Assembly: GCA_029782095.1 (NCBI GenBank)
Contig: JAKOVL010000126.1
Coordinates: forward strand, 1-55,313
Source: Bacillota bacterium
Lineage (GTDB): Bacteria; Bacillota; Dethiobacteria; DTU022
DNA length: 55,313 nucleotides
Direction: 5' to 3'
Shown: piece by piece, positions 37,359 through 46,183 of the stretch
How positions within the stretch are numbered: position 1 is the first letter of the stretch
How the letters are laid out: every line of letters starts with the position of its first letter
Position numbers and translations under genes: made by a program
Notes under the pieces: model-generated
Databases searched by the model: none
Seen by the model: only the letters and a program-made list of their open reading frames with translations
Told to the model about the DNA's origin: nothing

Positions 37359-37487
37359 ACCCACCTTATAGCAGAATAAGCAAGCAACATCTTTATTTAT
37401 TATGCCTTTACAGGCCGCTTTAACCCGATTTAATTTAAATTTCCGCGTCTTTGCTCACGTTTGCGCCATTATAATTGCCCGGATAAA

Positions 37488-37511
37488 AAAATGCTGCCCG
37501 GGCAGCATTTT
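37488..37511 (-). terminator. Intrinsic terminator of mgtC
   Basis: Perfect 24-bp palindrome AAAATGCTGCCC/GGGCAGCATTTT followed on the minus strand by further T (TTTTTTT in total), 29 nt past the mgtC stop. It isolates ctsR from mgtC. Confidence 0.88.
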
Positions 37512-37539
37512 AAAGGCAATTTAAGGGATAAGCCGGAAA

Positions 37540-38265
37540 TTAAGGCTCGTCAGACAACCCTTTTAACGGAATATCTTCACCCTGCCAGGAAATATCTAGT
37601 ATACCATCCAGGCAAGCGAGGCGCCGTAAAAGCTGATTCACATTCAAACCCAAAGGCGCCACCAGCAAAAACTCCATATTGATTACTTCGGCTCCTAAAG
37701 CAGGTTCATAGTCTTCTTCGATCAGTTCAATCCGGCGGATGTTTAATTTCAGATCCCCGAGAATGCCGGCGACCCGTCCCATCAGGCCAGGCTGATCTTT
37801 GGCCCTGATCTGGAGACTTTTGACCCGGCGCTGTGATAAAATGGCCCTGTCTACCCGGCTCAAAAGCAAAAGGCTGATTAAAGCGACAATAGTGGCCATG
37901 GCCGCGCCGGCATAGAAACCGATGCCTACCGCCAGACCAATGCCGGAAACCACCCAGATGCTGGCAGCAGTGGTCAACCCCCTGATGCTGCCGCGCTGCT
38001 GCAGGATGGTCCCTGCTCCCAAAAAACCGATACCTGTGACCACCTGGGCGGCGATACGGCTGGGATCAACCTCGTATCTGCCGCCGACCAGATTTGCAAA
38101 ACCATAAGCGGAAAGCATCATAATCAAAGCTGATCCAACACAGACCAGGATATGGGTGCGAAACCCGGCCGGCCGATTATGGCTTTCCCGCTCAAAACCA
38201 ACCACTCCGCCAAAGAGGACAGCAAGCGATAATCTTAAAGCAATTTCCCAGTAGCTGATAACCAT
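37540..38265 (-). CDS. MgtC/SapB-family membrane protein
   Basis: 241 aa. Four to five hydrophobic segments in residues 1-135 with the family signature GFERESHNRPAGFRTH and GIGFLGAGTILQQRGSIRGLTTAA. A C-terminal ACT-like cytoplasmic domain follows (about 145-235). Family members help survival at low magnesium or low pH and in Salmonella inhibit the F-ATPase; the role in this organism is unknown. It is preceded by a long GC-rich untranslated region. Confidence 0.9.
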   Translation of the reverse strand: MVISYWEIALRLSLAVLFGGVVGFERESHNRPAGFRTHILVCVGSALIMMLSAYGFANLVGGRYEVDPSRIAAQVVTGIGFLGAGTILQQRGSIRGLTTAASIWVVSGIGLAVGIGFYAGAAMATIVALISLLLLSRVDRAILSQRRVKSLQIRAKDQPGLMGRVAGILGDLKLNIRRIELIEEDYEPALGAEVINMEFLLVAPLGLNVNQLLRRLACLDGILDISWQGEDIPLKGLSDEP

Positions 38266-38456
38266 CCTTTTCCCCTGCTTTCCAGTTGGAGAATTTCTTC
38301 ACTTTATTTAGAGATACGGACCGGCTGCGAACCGGTTTTCTGCGGCCAGGCGATTCCTTTTTGCCAGGGAAGCCCCGTGCCCCCGCAGCCATAGGTGCCA
38401 ACCGCAACGGCCCAAGCTGATCCGGGCAGCAGCCAGCCGTGAATATTATCATTATA
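38266..38456 (-). promoter_or_regulatory. Candidate promoter and structured leader of mgtC
   Basis: TATAAT at 38456-38451 (weak -35 TTCATT, 18 nt) would start a transcript near 38444, leaving about 180 nt before the mgtC ATG. The leader is GC-rich with an ACCGG/CCGGT hairpin (38320-38336) and further complementary segments around 38345-38385. No known riboswitch consensus was matched. Confidence 0.4.
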
Positions 38457-38550
38457 CTCTGAATAAACAAAACTAATGAACAAATCTCTTTTATTTGAAC
38501 ATGATTATACCATACTCACGATTTTTTCGGTATGCGCAAATTAAAGGAAG

Positions 38551-39435
38551 CTAGAAAGGCAATTTCTGTTTATCAGTCAAAACCGGAGCAAACAGATCCC
38601 CTTTTTCTTTCAACCGGGGCATGATATTCTTCAGGGTAATAGTCCCGGGCCGGGGAGAGCAGGCAGCTACTTCAGACCAATCCAGGGGTGCTGAAACAGG
38701 GGCGCCCGGTAGAGGGCGCGGGCTGTAAACGGCAGCGAGTGTTTTACCAAAAACATTTTGCAGGTAATCGAGGTAAAGTTTCCCCCGGCGCTGATTCACT
38801 TTCCGCTCCACCGTGGTGACCTCCGGCAGCAAAGCCTGGACCTGGCGGCAAATTAATTCGACGAAAGCCCGCGACTGTTCATAGGAGTACAGCGGCTGCA
38901 GAGGCAGGTAAAGCTGCAATCCTGTGGCTCCAGACAGCTTGGGATAACAGCGCAGCTGCATGCGGTCAAGTATCTCTTTAATCAAGAGGGCCACCCGGCA
39001 GACATCCTCATAAGTGGAATCTTCCATTGGATCCAGGTCAAAAACGGCAAAATCAGGACGATCAAGCCGTTCTACCGGGGAAAGCCAGGGATGCAGCTCC
39101 AGACACGCCTGGTTGCCCAGCCATACCAGGGCTTCAATGGTATCAGCAATGAGATAGCGGGTCTTTTTCCCTTCTTGGTGCTCCACCTGGTGGGTGCGCA
39201 GCCACGACGGCGCACTTTCCGGAATGTTCTTCTGGTAAAAACCTTCACCCTCTATTCCTTCGGGGAAACGCTGGACCACCAGCAAGCGCCCCTTTAAATG
39301 CGGCAGCAGGTAGGGAGCTGCTTCAATGTAATAACGGATTAAATCATGCTTGGTCAGCCCCGCATCGGGCCAGAGAATGCGGTCCAGGTTCGTCAGCCTT
39401 ACTTCCCTTTGATTTATGGTTAATGTGGGCACCAT
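38551..39435 (-). CDS. LigD-type NHEJ polymerase/primase (stand-alone PolDom)
   Basis: 294 aa, single archaeo-eukaryotic primase domain of the LigD family. Starts LTNLDRILWPDAGLTKHDLI, typical for PolDom. The catalytic acidic pair is in FAVFDLDPMED, the nucleotide-contact motif is KLSGATGLQLYLPL, and the third acidic residue lies in KLYLDYLQN. It fills or extends broken ends, often with ribonucleotides. It is encoded apart from the ligase domain, with a repeat element between them, and no phosphoesterase domain is seen. Confidence 0.9.
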   Translation of the reverse strand: MVPTLTINQREVRLTNLDRILWPDAGLTKHDLIRYYIEAAPYLLPHLKGRLLVVQRFPEGIEGEGFYQKNIPESAPSWLRTHQVEHQEGKKTRYLIADTIEALVWLGNQACLELHPWLSPVERLDRPDFAVFDLDPMEDSTYEDVCRVALLIKEILDRMQLRCYPKLSGATGLQLYLPLQPLYSYEQSRAFVELICRQVQALLPEVTTVERKVNQRRGKLYLDYLQNVFGKTLAAVYSPRPLPGAPVSAPLDWSEVAACSPRPGTITLKNIMPRLKEKGDLFAPVLTDKQKLPF

Positions 39436-39454
39436 GGCAACCTCTTTCTTCTTT

Positions 39455-39692
39455 CGAGAAGTCAGAATCCAGAATCACCGGTGTTGGCCTTTGGTATTGT
39501 ATATTAATCCGGTGTACAACATGTTCCAGCCTTATACCATATTCGAGAACTCAGAATTCAGAATAAATGATAGAAACAACGATACTTATTTCAAGGGTTA
39601 CGATTTAGCTGTTGCTACCATTGGGCAGCTTATTTTTATGGCAAATCATTCTGTTTCCCTTCCAACTTCTGAATTCTCGGTTCTGGATTCCC
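39455..39692. repeat. Heptamer-repeat hairpin element (locus D)
   Basis: Two related left arms, TTCGAGAAGTCAGAATCC (from 39453) and TTCGAGAACTCAGAATTC (from 39542), and a right arm TTCTGAATTCT, CGGTTCTGGATTC (39667-39690). AGAATTCAGAA and TTCTGAATTCT are perfect 11-nt complements around a core of about 115 nt. It occupies the whole 300-nt gap between the ligase and polymerase genes, and nothing coding is seen. Confidence 0.7.
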
Positions 39693-39735
39693 AGGGGGGA
39701 ACTATATCAGGGAAAAAACGACATGACGACTGCAT

Positions 39736-40740
39736 CTAAATTACGGCATCCTCAGGCGGCCTGGTGCTGAACCCCACCACGACCGGGGCGCGCAGCTTTA
39801 AATCCGGCGTCCATTCAGCAAATTCAATTACGACCGTAAGGCGGGGCTCCAGCCAGAGGCAATCTTTTTCCCGGGGGGGATCGGCGAAAGGCGGCGCCGC
39901 CGCCCTGCCGGCGGCGCTGTATTGGCGGAGTATCTCCAGGTCGCGGCGGGTCAGCCCAGAACCGGCCCGCCCGAGATAACGAATTACTCCGTTGGCATAT
40001 GCTCCCAGCAAAATAGCCCCCACTGTTCCCTTGCTCATTTTTAATCCGCCCACTATGCATAACAGGCGCCGGCGCGGCTTCACCTTGAGCCAGTGCTCTG
40101 ACTTCTGCCCCAAAAGGTAAGGGCTCCTTTTATTTTTGGCCACAATCCCCTCCAGCTCCAGCTCTTCAACCCGGCGGTAAAGTGAAATTCCTCTGGAAAA
40201 ATTTTCATTCAAGTAAAGGGGCCAGCGCGATTGAATCACTTCGGAGAGGAGCTGCTGCCTGTATACCAGGGGCTCTCCAGTAAGATCTTCACCGTCCAGA
40301 AAAAGCAAGTCAAAGAGACAGTAGGTGCATGGTAGTTTTCTGGAAAGCGGCAGAATGGTGCGCTCATTTTGGCAAAAATCCCGCTGGATAACCCTGGGGA
40401 AGCTCGGCTTTCCTCCCTCCATGACCACCACTTCACCGTCTAGAAGGGCTTCTTCAGAGCTGATCAGCCCTGCCAATTGCTGCAGCTCCGGGAACTGCGC
40501 GGTGCGGTCGCGCCCTTTCCGATTTTGCAGCCTGACCCGCCCTTTTTCTACAAAGGCGAGAATCCTGATCCCATCCCACTTAATCTGATAAAAATATTCC
40601 GGGTCATCAAAGGGCGCATCTGTCGGACGCGGCTCCATGGGTTTGATGGAGCCGAAATGCCGTGCCAGGGGTGCGGTCAGTTTAAGCCGTGCCAACGGTA
40701 GCCTTTTCCCGCCGTTTTCGCCCCTTCTCCGCGCCGGCAC
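39736..40740 (-). CDS. ATP-dependent DNA ligase, LigD-type
   Basis: Up to 334 aa. The nucleotidyl-transfer Lys is in YQIKWDGIRILAF (motif I). Motif III is CLFDLLFLDGED, motif IV ELEGIVAKNK, motif V HWLKVKPRRR. The OB-fold domain closes the protein. It seals breaks in Ku-dependent end joining. The start is uncertain: the GTG at 40740 overlaps ku by 59 nt, a TTG at 40695 overlaps by 14 nt, and ATG at 40638 begins just before the conserved core. Confidence 0.92.
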   Translation of the reverse strand: MPARRRGENGGKRLPLARLKLTAPLARHFGSIKPMEPRPTDAPFDDPEYFYQIKWDGIRILAFVEKGRVRLQNRKGRDRTAQFPELQQLAGLISSEEALLDGEVVVMEGGKPSFPRVIQRDFCQNERTILPLSRKLPCTYCLFDLLFLDGEDLTGEPLVYRQQLLSEVIQSRWPLYLNENFSRGISLYRRVEELELEGIVAKNKRSPYLLGQKSEHWLKVKPRRRLLCIVGGLKMSKGTVGAILLGAYANGVIRYLGRAGSGLTRRDLEILRQYSAAGRAAAPPFADPPREKDCLWLEPRLTVVIEFAEWTPDLKLRAPVVVGFSTRPPEDAVI

Positions 40741-41509
40741 TTGCCCGGGTCGCTTCTACGCTGGCTTTCAGCGCTTCCATTAAATCGACCACCTCGCCTT
40801 TTTGCGCCGCCGGGGCCATATAAACTTCTTCCCCGGCGATCTTTGCTTCGATAATTTCCAAGAGCGATTTGCGGTACTCGTCGGTGTATTTCCCCGGGGC
40901 AAAAGGGGCAGTCAGGTTTTTTATCAGCTCCCGGGCCATTTTAAGCTCACTATCACTGATCTTTACTTCCCGGTTCCAGGCAGGAAGCCCGGCGGTGGAG
41001 CGCACCTCGTCCGGGTAGAACATTGTTTCCACGGCCAGGGTATCTTCATAGACGCGCAACACCCCCAGGGCCTGGCGCGACCGCAAAACGATGCGGACCA
41101 CCGCTACCAGGTCCGCTTCGGCCATGGATTGCTGCAGCAGTTGAAAGGCTTTCTCTCCTGTTTCACCGGGAGCGAGATAGTAGGATCGATCGTAATAAAT
41201 GGGGTCCACCTCTTCCTGGCGGACAAAATCAACAATGGCGATGTTTTTAGTGGTCTCTTGGGGAATGCGGGCCAGATCGCTTTCCTCTATGATGACAAAG
41301 CGCCCTTTTTCATACTCATAGCCTTTTACGATCTCTTCCATGGGTACTTCTTTTTTACAGCTGGGACAGACCTTGCGATATTCCACGGGGGTGCGGCAGG
41401 GTTCATGCAGATAGCGAAACTTAACATTTTTTTGCTCTGTGGCGGCAAAGAGGCGCACCGGGATGTTGACCAGGCCGAAGCTGATGGAACCTTTCCATAA
41501 AGGGCGCAT
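40682..41509 (-). CDS. ku: DNA end-binding protein Ku
   Basis: 275 aa bacterial Ku homodimer subunit. Starts MRPLWKGSISFGLVNIPV, the family hallmark, with HEPCRTPVEYRKVCPSCKKEV early and the Ku core fold in the middle (VDPIYYDRSYYLAPGETG). The basic C-terminal tail is a typical DNA- and LigD-contact end. ATG at 41509 has GGGGGTG upstream; the longer in-frame start is unsupported. Adjacent LigD-type ligase and polymerase confirm NHEJ. Confidence 0.95.
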   Translation of the reverse strand: MRPLWKGSISFGLVNIPVRLFAATEQKNVKFRYLHEPCRTPVEYRKVCPSCKKEVPMEEIVKGYEYEKGRFVIIEESDLARIPQETTKNIAIVDFVRQEEVDPIYYDRSYYLAPGETGEKAFQLLQQSMAEADLVAVVRIVLRSRQALGVLRVYEDTLAVETMFYPDEVRSTAGLPAWNREVKISDSELKMARELIKNLTAPFAPGKYTDEYRKSLLEIIEAKIAGEEVYMAPAAQKGEVVDLMEALKASVEATRASAGAEKGRKRREKATVGTA

Positions 41510-41597
41510 AAAGATTTCACCCCCGGTAAAGACATGTTTACTTATATCTTGCCACGCCAGCATATCTTTATCCGGGGGTCGAGGGCTGGTGCTACAA

Positions 41598-42518
41598 TTA
41601 AAGATTCATCAGGGCATGGGCTGCAGCGGTGGCCGCGATGGCCCCGTCGGCAGCAGCGGTGATAACCTGGCGCAAGGCTTTGCGGCGCACATCACCGGCA
41701 GCGTAGACCAGGGGCAGGGCGGTTTCCATTTGCTCATTGGTGACGATAAAACCATGCTCATCCAGGGGCAGTTCATCTCCCAAAAAGCCGGTATTGGCCT
41801 TGCGTCCAATATAGATGAAGAGGCCCTGCAGCGGCAGGAAGCGGGACTGACCCTCCTGCTGTATGTGCAACCCCTCTACCTTTTTTTCTCCTTCAATGCT
41901 CTGGATCGTGCTTTTCCAGAGAACCTCCACGTTGGGCAGAGACAATACTTTGTCCTGCAGCACTTTGATCCCGCGAAAAGCGTCGCGGCGGTGGATCAGG
42001 TATATTTTAGAGGCAAAGCGGGACAAAAACAGCGTTTCTTCCAGGGCCGCATCGCCGCCGCCAACCACGGCAACTTCTTTGTTGCGGAAAAAAGCGGCAT
42101 CGCAGGTGGCGCAGTAGGAAACGCCCCGGCCCAAAAGCTCCTTTTCGCCCCGGACATTGAGCTGGTTGGGCACTGTTCCCGTGGCGATAATCACCGCCCG
42201 GGCCGCCGCTTCTCCTGCGGAAAAGAATGCTTTTTTTACTTCCCCTTTCAGGGAGACCTGTTCGATCTGCGCCGGCTGCACCGGCACCCCGTAGCGCTGC
42301 AGCTGCTGCTCCAGGAGCTGGCCAAACTCAGCCCCGGTAATCCCGGCGGGAAAGCCGGGATAGTTATCCAGCCTTTCGGTGGAGACAATCTCCCCGCCCA
42401 GGACCATTTTTTCCAGCAGCAAAACGGACAAACCGGCCCGGGCTCCATAAAGGGCCGCGGTAGCGCCGGCAGGGCCGCCGCCCACAATGAGCAGATCGTA
42501 AATATTGCGCTCAGCCAT
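41598..42518 (-). CDS. trxB: Thioredoxin reductase (NADPH) family flavoprotein
   Basis: 306 aa. FAD motif GGGPAGATAALYGARAG near residue 13, redox-active CATC in SYCATCDAAFF (about 134-137), NADPH motif VVGGGDAALEETLFLSRFA, and YAAGDVRRK near the C-terminus. It passes electrons to thioredoxin. It lies between nadC and ku with gaps of about 27-90 nt, so it may be transcribed with the nad genes. A ferredoxin-dependent variant cannot be excluded. Confidence 0.93.
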   Translation of the reverse strand: MAERNIYDLLIVGGGPAGATAALYGARAGLSVLLLEKMVLGGEIVSTERLDNYPGFPAGITGAEFGQLLEQQLQRYGVPVQPAQIEQVSLKGEVKKAFFSAGEAAARAVIIATGTVPNQLNVRGEKELLGRGVSYCATCDAAFFRNKEVAVVGGGDAALEETLFLSRFASKIYLIHRRDAFRGIKVLQDKVLSLPNVEVLWKSTIQSIEGEKKVEGLHIQQEGQSRFLPLQGLFIYIGRKANTGFLGDELPLDEHGFIVTNEQMETALPLVYAAGDVRRKALRQVITAAADGAIAATAAAHALMNL

Positions 42519-42545
42519 AGTTTACCATCACCTCTTCCCCCATAT

Positions 42546-43379
42546 TTAATCAAGCAGCAGGCTTAAATCCAGAGAGCGGAAGGAATGGGTCAGGGCTCCG
42601 CAGGAAATAATGTCCACCCCGGTGGCGGCAATTTCTGCAAGGCGCTCATAAGTAACGTTGCCCGAAGCTTCCAGCAAAGCCCTCCCGGCTGTAAGGGCTA
42701 CCGCCTGGCGCATCGTGGCAGTATCCATATTATCCAGCATGATAATATCAGCGCCGGCGTCCAGGGCTTCTTTAAGCTCCGCCAGGTCGGACACTTCAAC
42801 TTCGATGCGCACGGTGAACGGGGCCCGTTCTCGCACCGCCTTGATGGCAGCGGTGATCCCTCCGGCAGCGCGGATATGGTTATCTTTAATTAAAACTCCG
42901 CCATCCAGGGCCAGGCGGTGATTATGGCCGCCGCCTACAGCCACGGCATACTTCTCCAACGTCCTTAGCCCCGGAGTGGTCTTGCGTGTATCGGCCAGGC
43001 GCACCGGATAATCTTTAATTACTTCAACCCATGCCGCCGTTTTTGTGGCGATGCCGGAAAGCCGCTGCAGGAAATTCAAAGCTGTTCTTTCCGCCGATAG
43101 GATGGCTTGAAGCCGGCCGCTGATTCGCATGACCGGCTGGCCTGAGTTCACGCGCGTACCGTCTTCCACCAGCCGCTCAACCTGCAGGGCGTGGTCCACA
43201 TAGTGAAAAACTGCAGCGGCCACAAAAAGTCCGGCAATGATCCCTGTTTCTTTGGCCAGGATGCGTCCGCTGCCCCGGGCCTCTGCCGGCACGGTAAAGA
43301 GGGTAGTCAGATCCCCTTGCCCGAGATCCTCCTTTAAAGCATGTTTAATCGTATCTTCAATCATCAGCGGAGGAATCAT
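42546..43379 (-). CDS. nadC: Nicotinate-nucleotide pyrophosphorylase (quinolinate phosphoribosyltransferase)
   Basis: 277 aa. Converts quinolinate and PRPP into nicotinate mononucleotide. Motifs: EDLGQGDLTTLF at the start, NFLQRLSGIATKTAAWVE, LADTRKTTPGLRTLEKYAVAVGGGHNHR (phosphate binding, quoted in parts), IKDNHI, and DIIMLDNMD. Starts inside the end of nadB, overlapping by 23 nt (or 8 nt from the ATG at 43364). Confidence 0.95.
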   Translation of the reverse strand: MIPPLMIEDTIKHALKEDLGQGDLTTLFTVPAEARGSGRILAKETGIIAGLFVAAAVFHYVDHALQVERLVEDGTRVNSGQPVMRISGRLQAILSAERTALNFLQRLSGIATKTAAWVEVIKDYPVRLADTRKTTPGLRTLEKYAVAVGGGHNHRLALDGGVLIKDNHIRAAGGITAAIKAVRERAPFTVRIEVEVSDLAELKEALDAGADIIMLDNMDTATMRQAVALTAGRALLEASGNVTYERLAEIAATGVDIISCGALTHSFRSLDLSLLLD

Positions 43380-45009
43380 GGAATTCGCCTCCCATCATAA
43401 TATGCTGGGTGCCGCTGCAAAAGTGCGGCTCAGGATAATCCATTGACTCCGGCCGGGCCGGCAAAGGGCTGCTTTTTTGGAAACGAATATGCTTCATCGC
43501 CCAGCCGGGATCCTGATCCGGATATTCGTGACGATAGTGGCAGCCGCGGCTCTCGCGGCGGGCCGCTGCAGCTTCGACCATCATCGCCGCAACGATCAGC
43601 ATATTGCGGGTCTCGTTTAGAGCTGCTTCGGCATAATTATATCCTGTCAACGGCCACCACTGTTTCAGCTGCCGGCGGGCCTGAGACAGCCCGGCATCAC
43701 GACGAATCAATCCCACATGCTGCCACATCAGCTGCTGCAGCGGTTCAGCTGCGGCACGGCAAGCGGCTTCTTCTTTCCCGGAGGCCTTAACTTGAAGTAT
43801 GTCCGGTTTACCGCCTTTTTGGGGAGGAATAGCGGCGGCAGCCCTGGCCACGCGGTGGCCGAACACCAGCCCTTCCAAAAGGGAGTTGCTGGCAAGGCGG
43901 TTGGCGCCGTGCACGCCGGTGGACGCCACCTCCCCCACGGCAAAAAGGTTTTCAACGGCAGTGCGGCCGTCCAAATCCACCTGGACGCCGCCGATGAGGT
44001 AATGGGCCGCCGGGGATACAGGAATAAGGTCACGGCTGATGTCTATTCCCCATTCGAGACAGCGGTTGTAGATGGTGGGGAAGCGCTCCCGGGCATAGGC
44101 GCTCCCCAGGTGACGCATATCGAGATAAACGGGGCCGCCCGTTTTCTGCTGCTCCGCCAGGATAGCCCGGGCTACAATATCACGGGGACCCAGTTCAGCC
44201 CGGGGATGAATCTGCTCCATGAAGTATTCACCGTGCCTGTTTACCAGGCGGGCTCCCTCTCCCCGAACCGCTTCGGAAATCAAAAATGGCTTGCCCTGAG
44301 GCGGGAAAAAAACTGTCGGATGAAACTGGAAAAACTCGAGATCCCGCAGCACTGCACCAGCTTGGAAGGCCATGGCCAGTCCGTCCCCGGTTGCAGCGGG
44401 GGCGTTGGTCGTACATTTGAAAATCTGGCCGCAGCCGCCTGTAGCGAGAATTACCGCGCGAGCGTACGCGCAATAGCCGCGCCCGTCTTTAACAAAGACG
44501 ACCCCCCGGCAGCGGTCTTCTACAAGGAGAAGCCGTTCGGCAAAGGCATTTTCTACGAAGATAACGCCTGCCTCCCTGGCCCGGTGCAGCAAGGCCCCCA
44601 ACAGTTCTTTGCCGGTAGCGTCACCGCCGATATGTAAAATTCTTTTACGGGAATGCGCTCCTTCCTGGCCCAGGTCGATGCGGCCATTGCGGCAGTCGAA
44701 CTTAACACCCATTCGTAAAAGATCCTGGATCCGGGCCGGCGCTTCCTCCACCATGACTTGAATGGCGGAACGCCAGCCAAAGCAGCCCCCGGCTTTCCAG
44801 GTGTCTTCAAAGTGCAGCGCGGGGGAATCTTCCTCCGAAAAAGCAGCGGCAATTCCTCCCTGGGCAAACCAGGTATTGCCTGACGTCAGATCCTGTTTGC
44901 TTAAAACAGCGACACGCCCATGTTTAGCCAGGCAAATCGCCGTATAAAGTCCGGCCACGCCGGAACCAATAATCACATAATCGGCCATAAGGCCTTCTTC
45001 TAAATGCAT
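43357..45009 (-). CDS. nadB: L-aspartate oxidase
   Basis: About 550 aa FAD enzyme that makes iminoaspartate for quinolinate synthesis, related to succinate dehydrogenase flavoproteins. FAD loop IIGSGVAGLYTAICLA near the N-terminus, SGNTWFAQGGIAAAF, RTLHIGG-like RILHIGGDATGK, catalytic region ARLVNRHGEYFM and VGEVASTGVHGANRLASNSLLEGL (in parts). Oxidant may be fumarate in an anaerobe. ATG at 45009 has GGGAGG 5 nt upstream; 44988 is an alternative. Confidence 0.94.
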   Translation of the reverse strand: MHLEEGLMADYVIIGSGVAGLYTAICLAKHGRVAVLSKQDLTSGNTWFAQGGIAAAFSEEDSPALHFEDTWKAGGCFGWRSAIQVMVEEAPARIQDLLRMGVKFDCRNGRIDLGQEGAHSRKRILHIGGDATGKELLGALLHRAREAGVIFVENAFAERLLLVEDRCRGVVFVKDGRGYCAYARAVILATGGCGQIFKCTTNAPAATGDGLAMAFQAGAVLRDLEFFQFHPTVFFPPQGKPFLISEAVRGEGARLVNRHGEYFMEQIHPRAELGPRDIVARAILAEQQKTGGPVYLDMRHLGSAYARERFPTIYNRCLEWGIDISRDLIPVSPAAHYLIGGVQVDLDGRTAVENLFAVGEVASTGVHGANRLASNSLLEGLVFGHRVARAAAAIPPQKGGKPDILQVKASGKEEAACRAAAEPLQQLMWQHVGLIRRDAGLSQARRQLKQWWPLTGYNYAEAALNETRNMLIVAAMMVEAAAARRESRGCHYRHEYPDQDPGWAMKHIRFQKSSPLPARPESMDYPEPHFCSGTQHIMMGGEFHDSSADD

Positions 45010-45019
45010 TACGGCCTCC

Positions 45020-45934
45020 CTAATGCACCGGCACTTCCAACATGCGCTGGAGAGCCCGGGCAGCTTTTTCCGCAATCTCGGGGGCAACTGTAATCTGGTG
45101 TTCCATATTTTCCAAAGCCCGGGCCACTTTCTCCAGTGTCGTGTATTTCATGTTGGGACAAACAAGGCCGGTGGAAAGAAGGTAAAACTGCTTATCCGGA
45201 CATTCTTTGCGCAAGCGGTAAATCATGCCCATTTCTGTGCCAACTATAATCTCTTGATGCTCCGTTTCCCGGGCAAAGCGAATCATGCCGCCTGTGCCCA
45301 GGGCATAGTCGGCCAGCGCCACAACTTCCGGCCGGCATTCGGGATGAACGATAACAGTGGCCCGGGGGTGAAGGCGGCGGGCTTTTTCTATATCTTCTGG
45401 ATAAACACGGTGGTGGGTGATGCAGTAGCCTTGCCAGGGGATAATCTCTTTGGTGGTGCGCTTTGAGACAAAATCAGCCAGGTTGCAATCAGGGACAAAT
45501 ATGACCTGCTCTTCTTCAAGGGAATTGATCACTGCAACAGCGTTGGCCGATGTTACACAAATATCACTTTCCGCCTTTACGGCTGCTGAAGAATTTATGT
45601 ATGCGGCCACGGCGGCGCCGGGATATTTTTGCTTAAATGCACGCAGCTCTTCCGGTGAGATCATATCTGCCAGAGGACAGCCGGCGGCCAACTCCGGCAG
45701 CAGAACCGTTTTGCCGGGGGCCAGCAAGGCGGCGCTTTCCGCCATAAAATGAACCCCGCAGAAAACAATAACCGCCGCATCGGAATCGGCGGCAATACGG
45801 CTCAGCTCAAAGGAATCTCCCACATAATCGGCACAATCCTGGACCTCTTCCAGCTGGTAATTGTGCGCCAGGATAATGGCGTGACGCTCCTTTTTTAACC
45901 TGGCGATTTTATCATGCAACTCATCCAGAGACAT
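45020..45934 (-). CDS. nadA: Quinolinate synthase A
   Basis: 304 aa [4Fe-4S] enzyme condensing iminoaspartate with dihydroxyacetone phosphate. The three cluster cysteines are in VIVFCGVHFMAESA, VHPECRPEV and LVCPNMKYTTLEKV. ATG at 45934 has AAGGAG 11 nt upstream; the longer start at 45955 has none. First gene of nadA-nadB-nadC, driven by the promoter at 45978-46007. Confidence 0.95.
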   Translation of the reverse strand: MSLDELHDKIARLKKERHAIILAHNYQLEEVQDCADYVGDSFELSRIAADSDAAVIVFCGVHFMAESAALLAPGKTVLLPELAAGCPLADMISPEELRAFKQKYPGAAVAAYINSSAAVKAESDICVTSANAVAVINSLEEEQVIFVPDCNLADFVSKRTTKEIIPWQGYCITHHRVYPEDIEKARRLHPRATVIVHPECRPEVVALADYALGTGGMIRFARETEHQEIIVGTEMGMIYRLRKECPDKQFYLLSTGLVCPNMKYTTLEKVARALENMEHQITVAPEIAEKAARALQRMLEVPVH

Positions 45935-45977
45935 ATTGGCGACAACTCCTTGCATCTGGCTTTTTTGTATAATTCAT

Positions 45978-46007
45978 ATTATGGCGGAAAAGGCAGACTG
46001 TTGTCAA
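45978..46007 (-). promoter_or_regulatory. Sigma-A promoter of the nad operon
   Basis: TTGACA (46007-46002), 18-nt spacer, CATAAT (45983-45978) on the minus strand, 44 nt before the nadA start. Confidence 0.75.
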
Positions 46008-46010
46008 CAG
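45998..46010. promoter_or_regulatory. Palindrome over the nad -35 box (possible repressor operator)
   Basis: CTGTTG-T-CAACAG, 6-bp arms with one central base, covers the whole -35 hexamer. A repressor bound here would block the nad promoter. In Firmicutes NiaR controls nad genes; identity of the regulator is inference only. Confidence 0.5.
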
Positions 46011-46034
46011 AATGGTGCTGTTTATAAACGTTGC

Positions 46035-46049
46035 ATGCCAAATTGGCAT
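46035..46049. promoter_or_regulatory. Palindrome between the nad and nifU promoters
   Basis: ATGCCAA-A-TTGGCAT, 7-bp arms, in the divergent region between nadA and nifU. It could be a regulator site for either unit; no family was recognised. Confidence 0.4.
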
Positions 46050-46183
46050 ATTTCTGGTCAGTTTATTATTAGTGGGAAGACAGAATGCAGGAGCCTGAAT
46101 AAAAGCAGATGCCCCAATGGTATAATGACGAGGGCATGCCTAATATAAGCATTTTAAAGGTTTGGAAGGTAAAGGCAGGCAGC

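Noticed and set aside
38380-38440. M-box-like GCTGCTGCCC upstream of mgtC
   Set aside because: The other conserved M-box segments (such as the GTTAGGTGAGGC block) are absent, so no Mg riboswitch was called.
40682-41563. Longer Ku start at 41563
   Set aside because: Family N-terminus MRPLWKGSISFGLV and a ribosome site place it at 41509.
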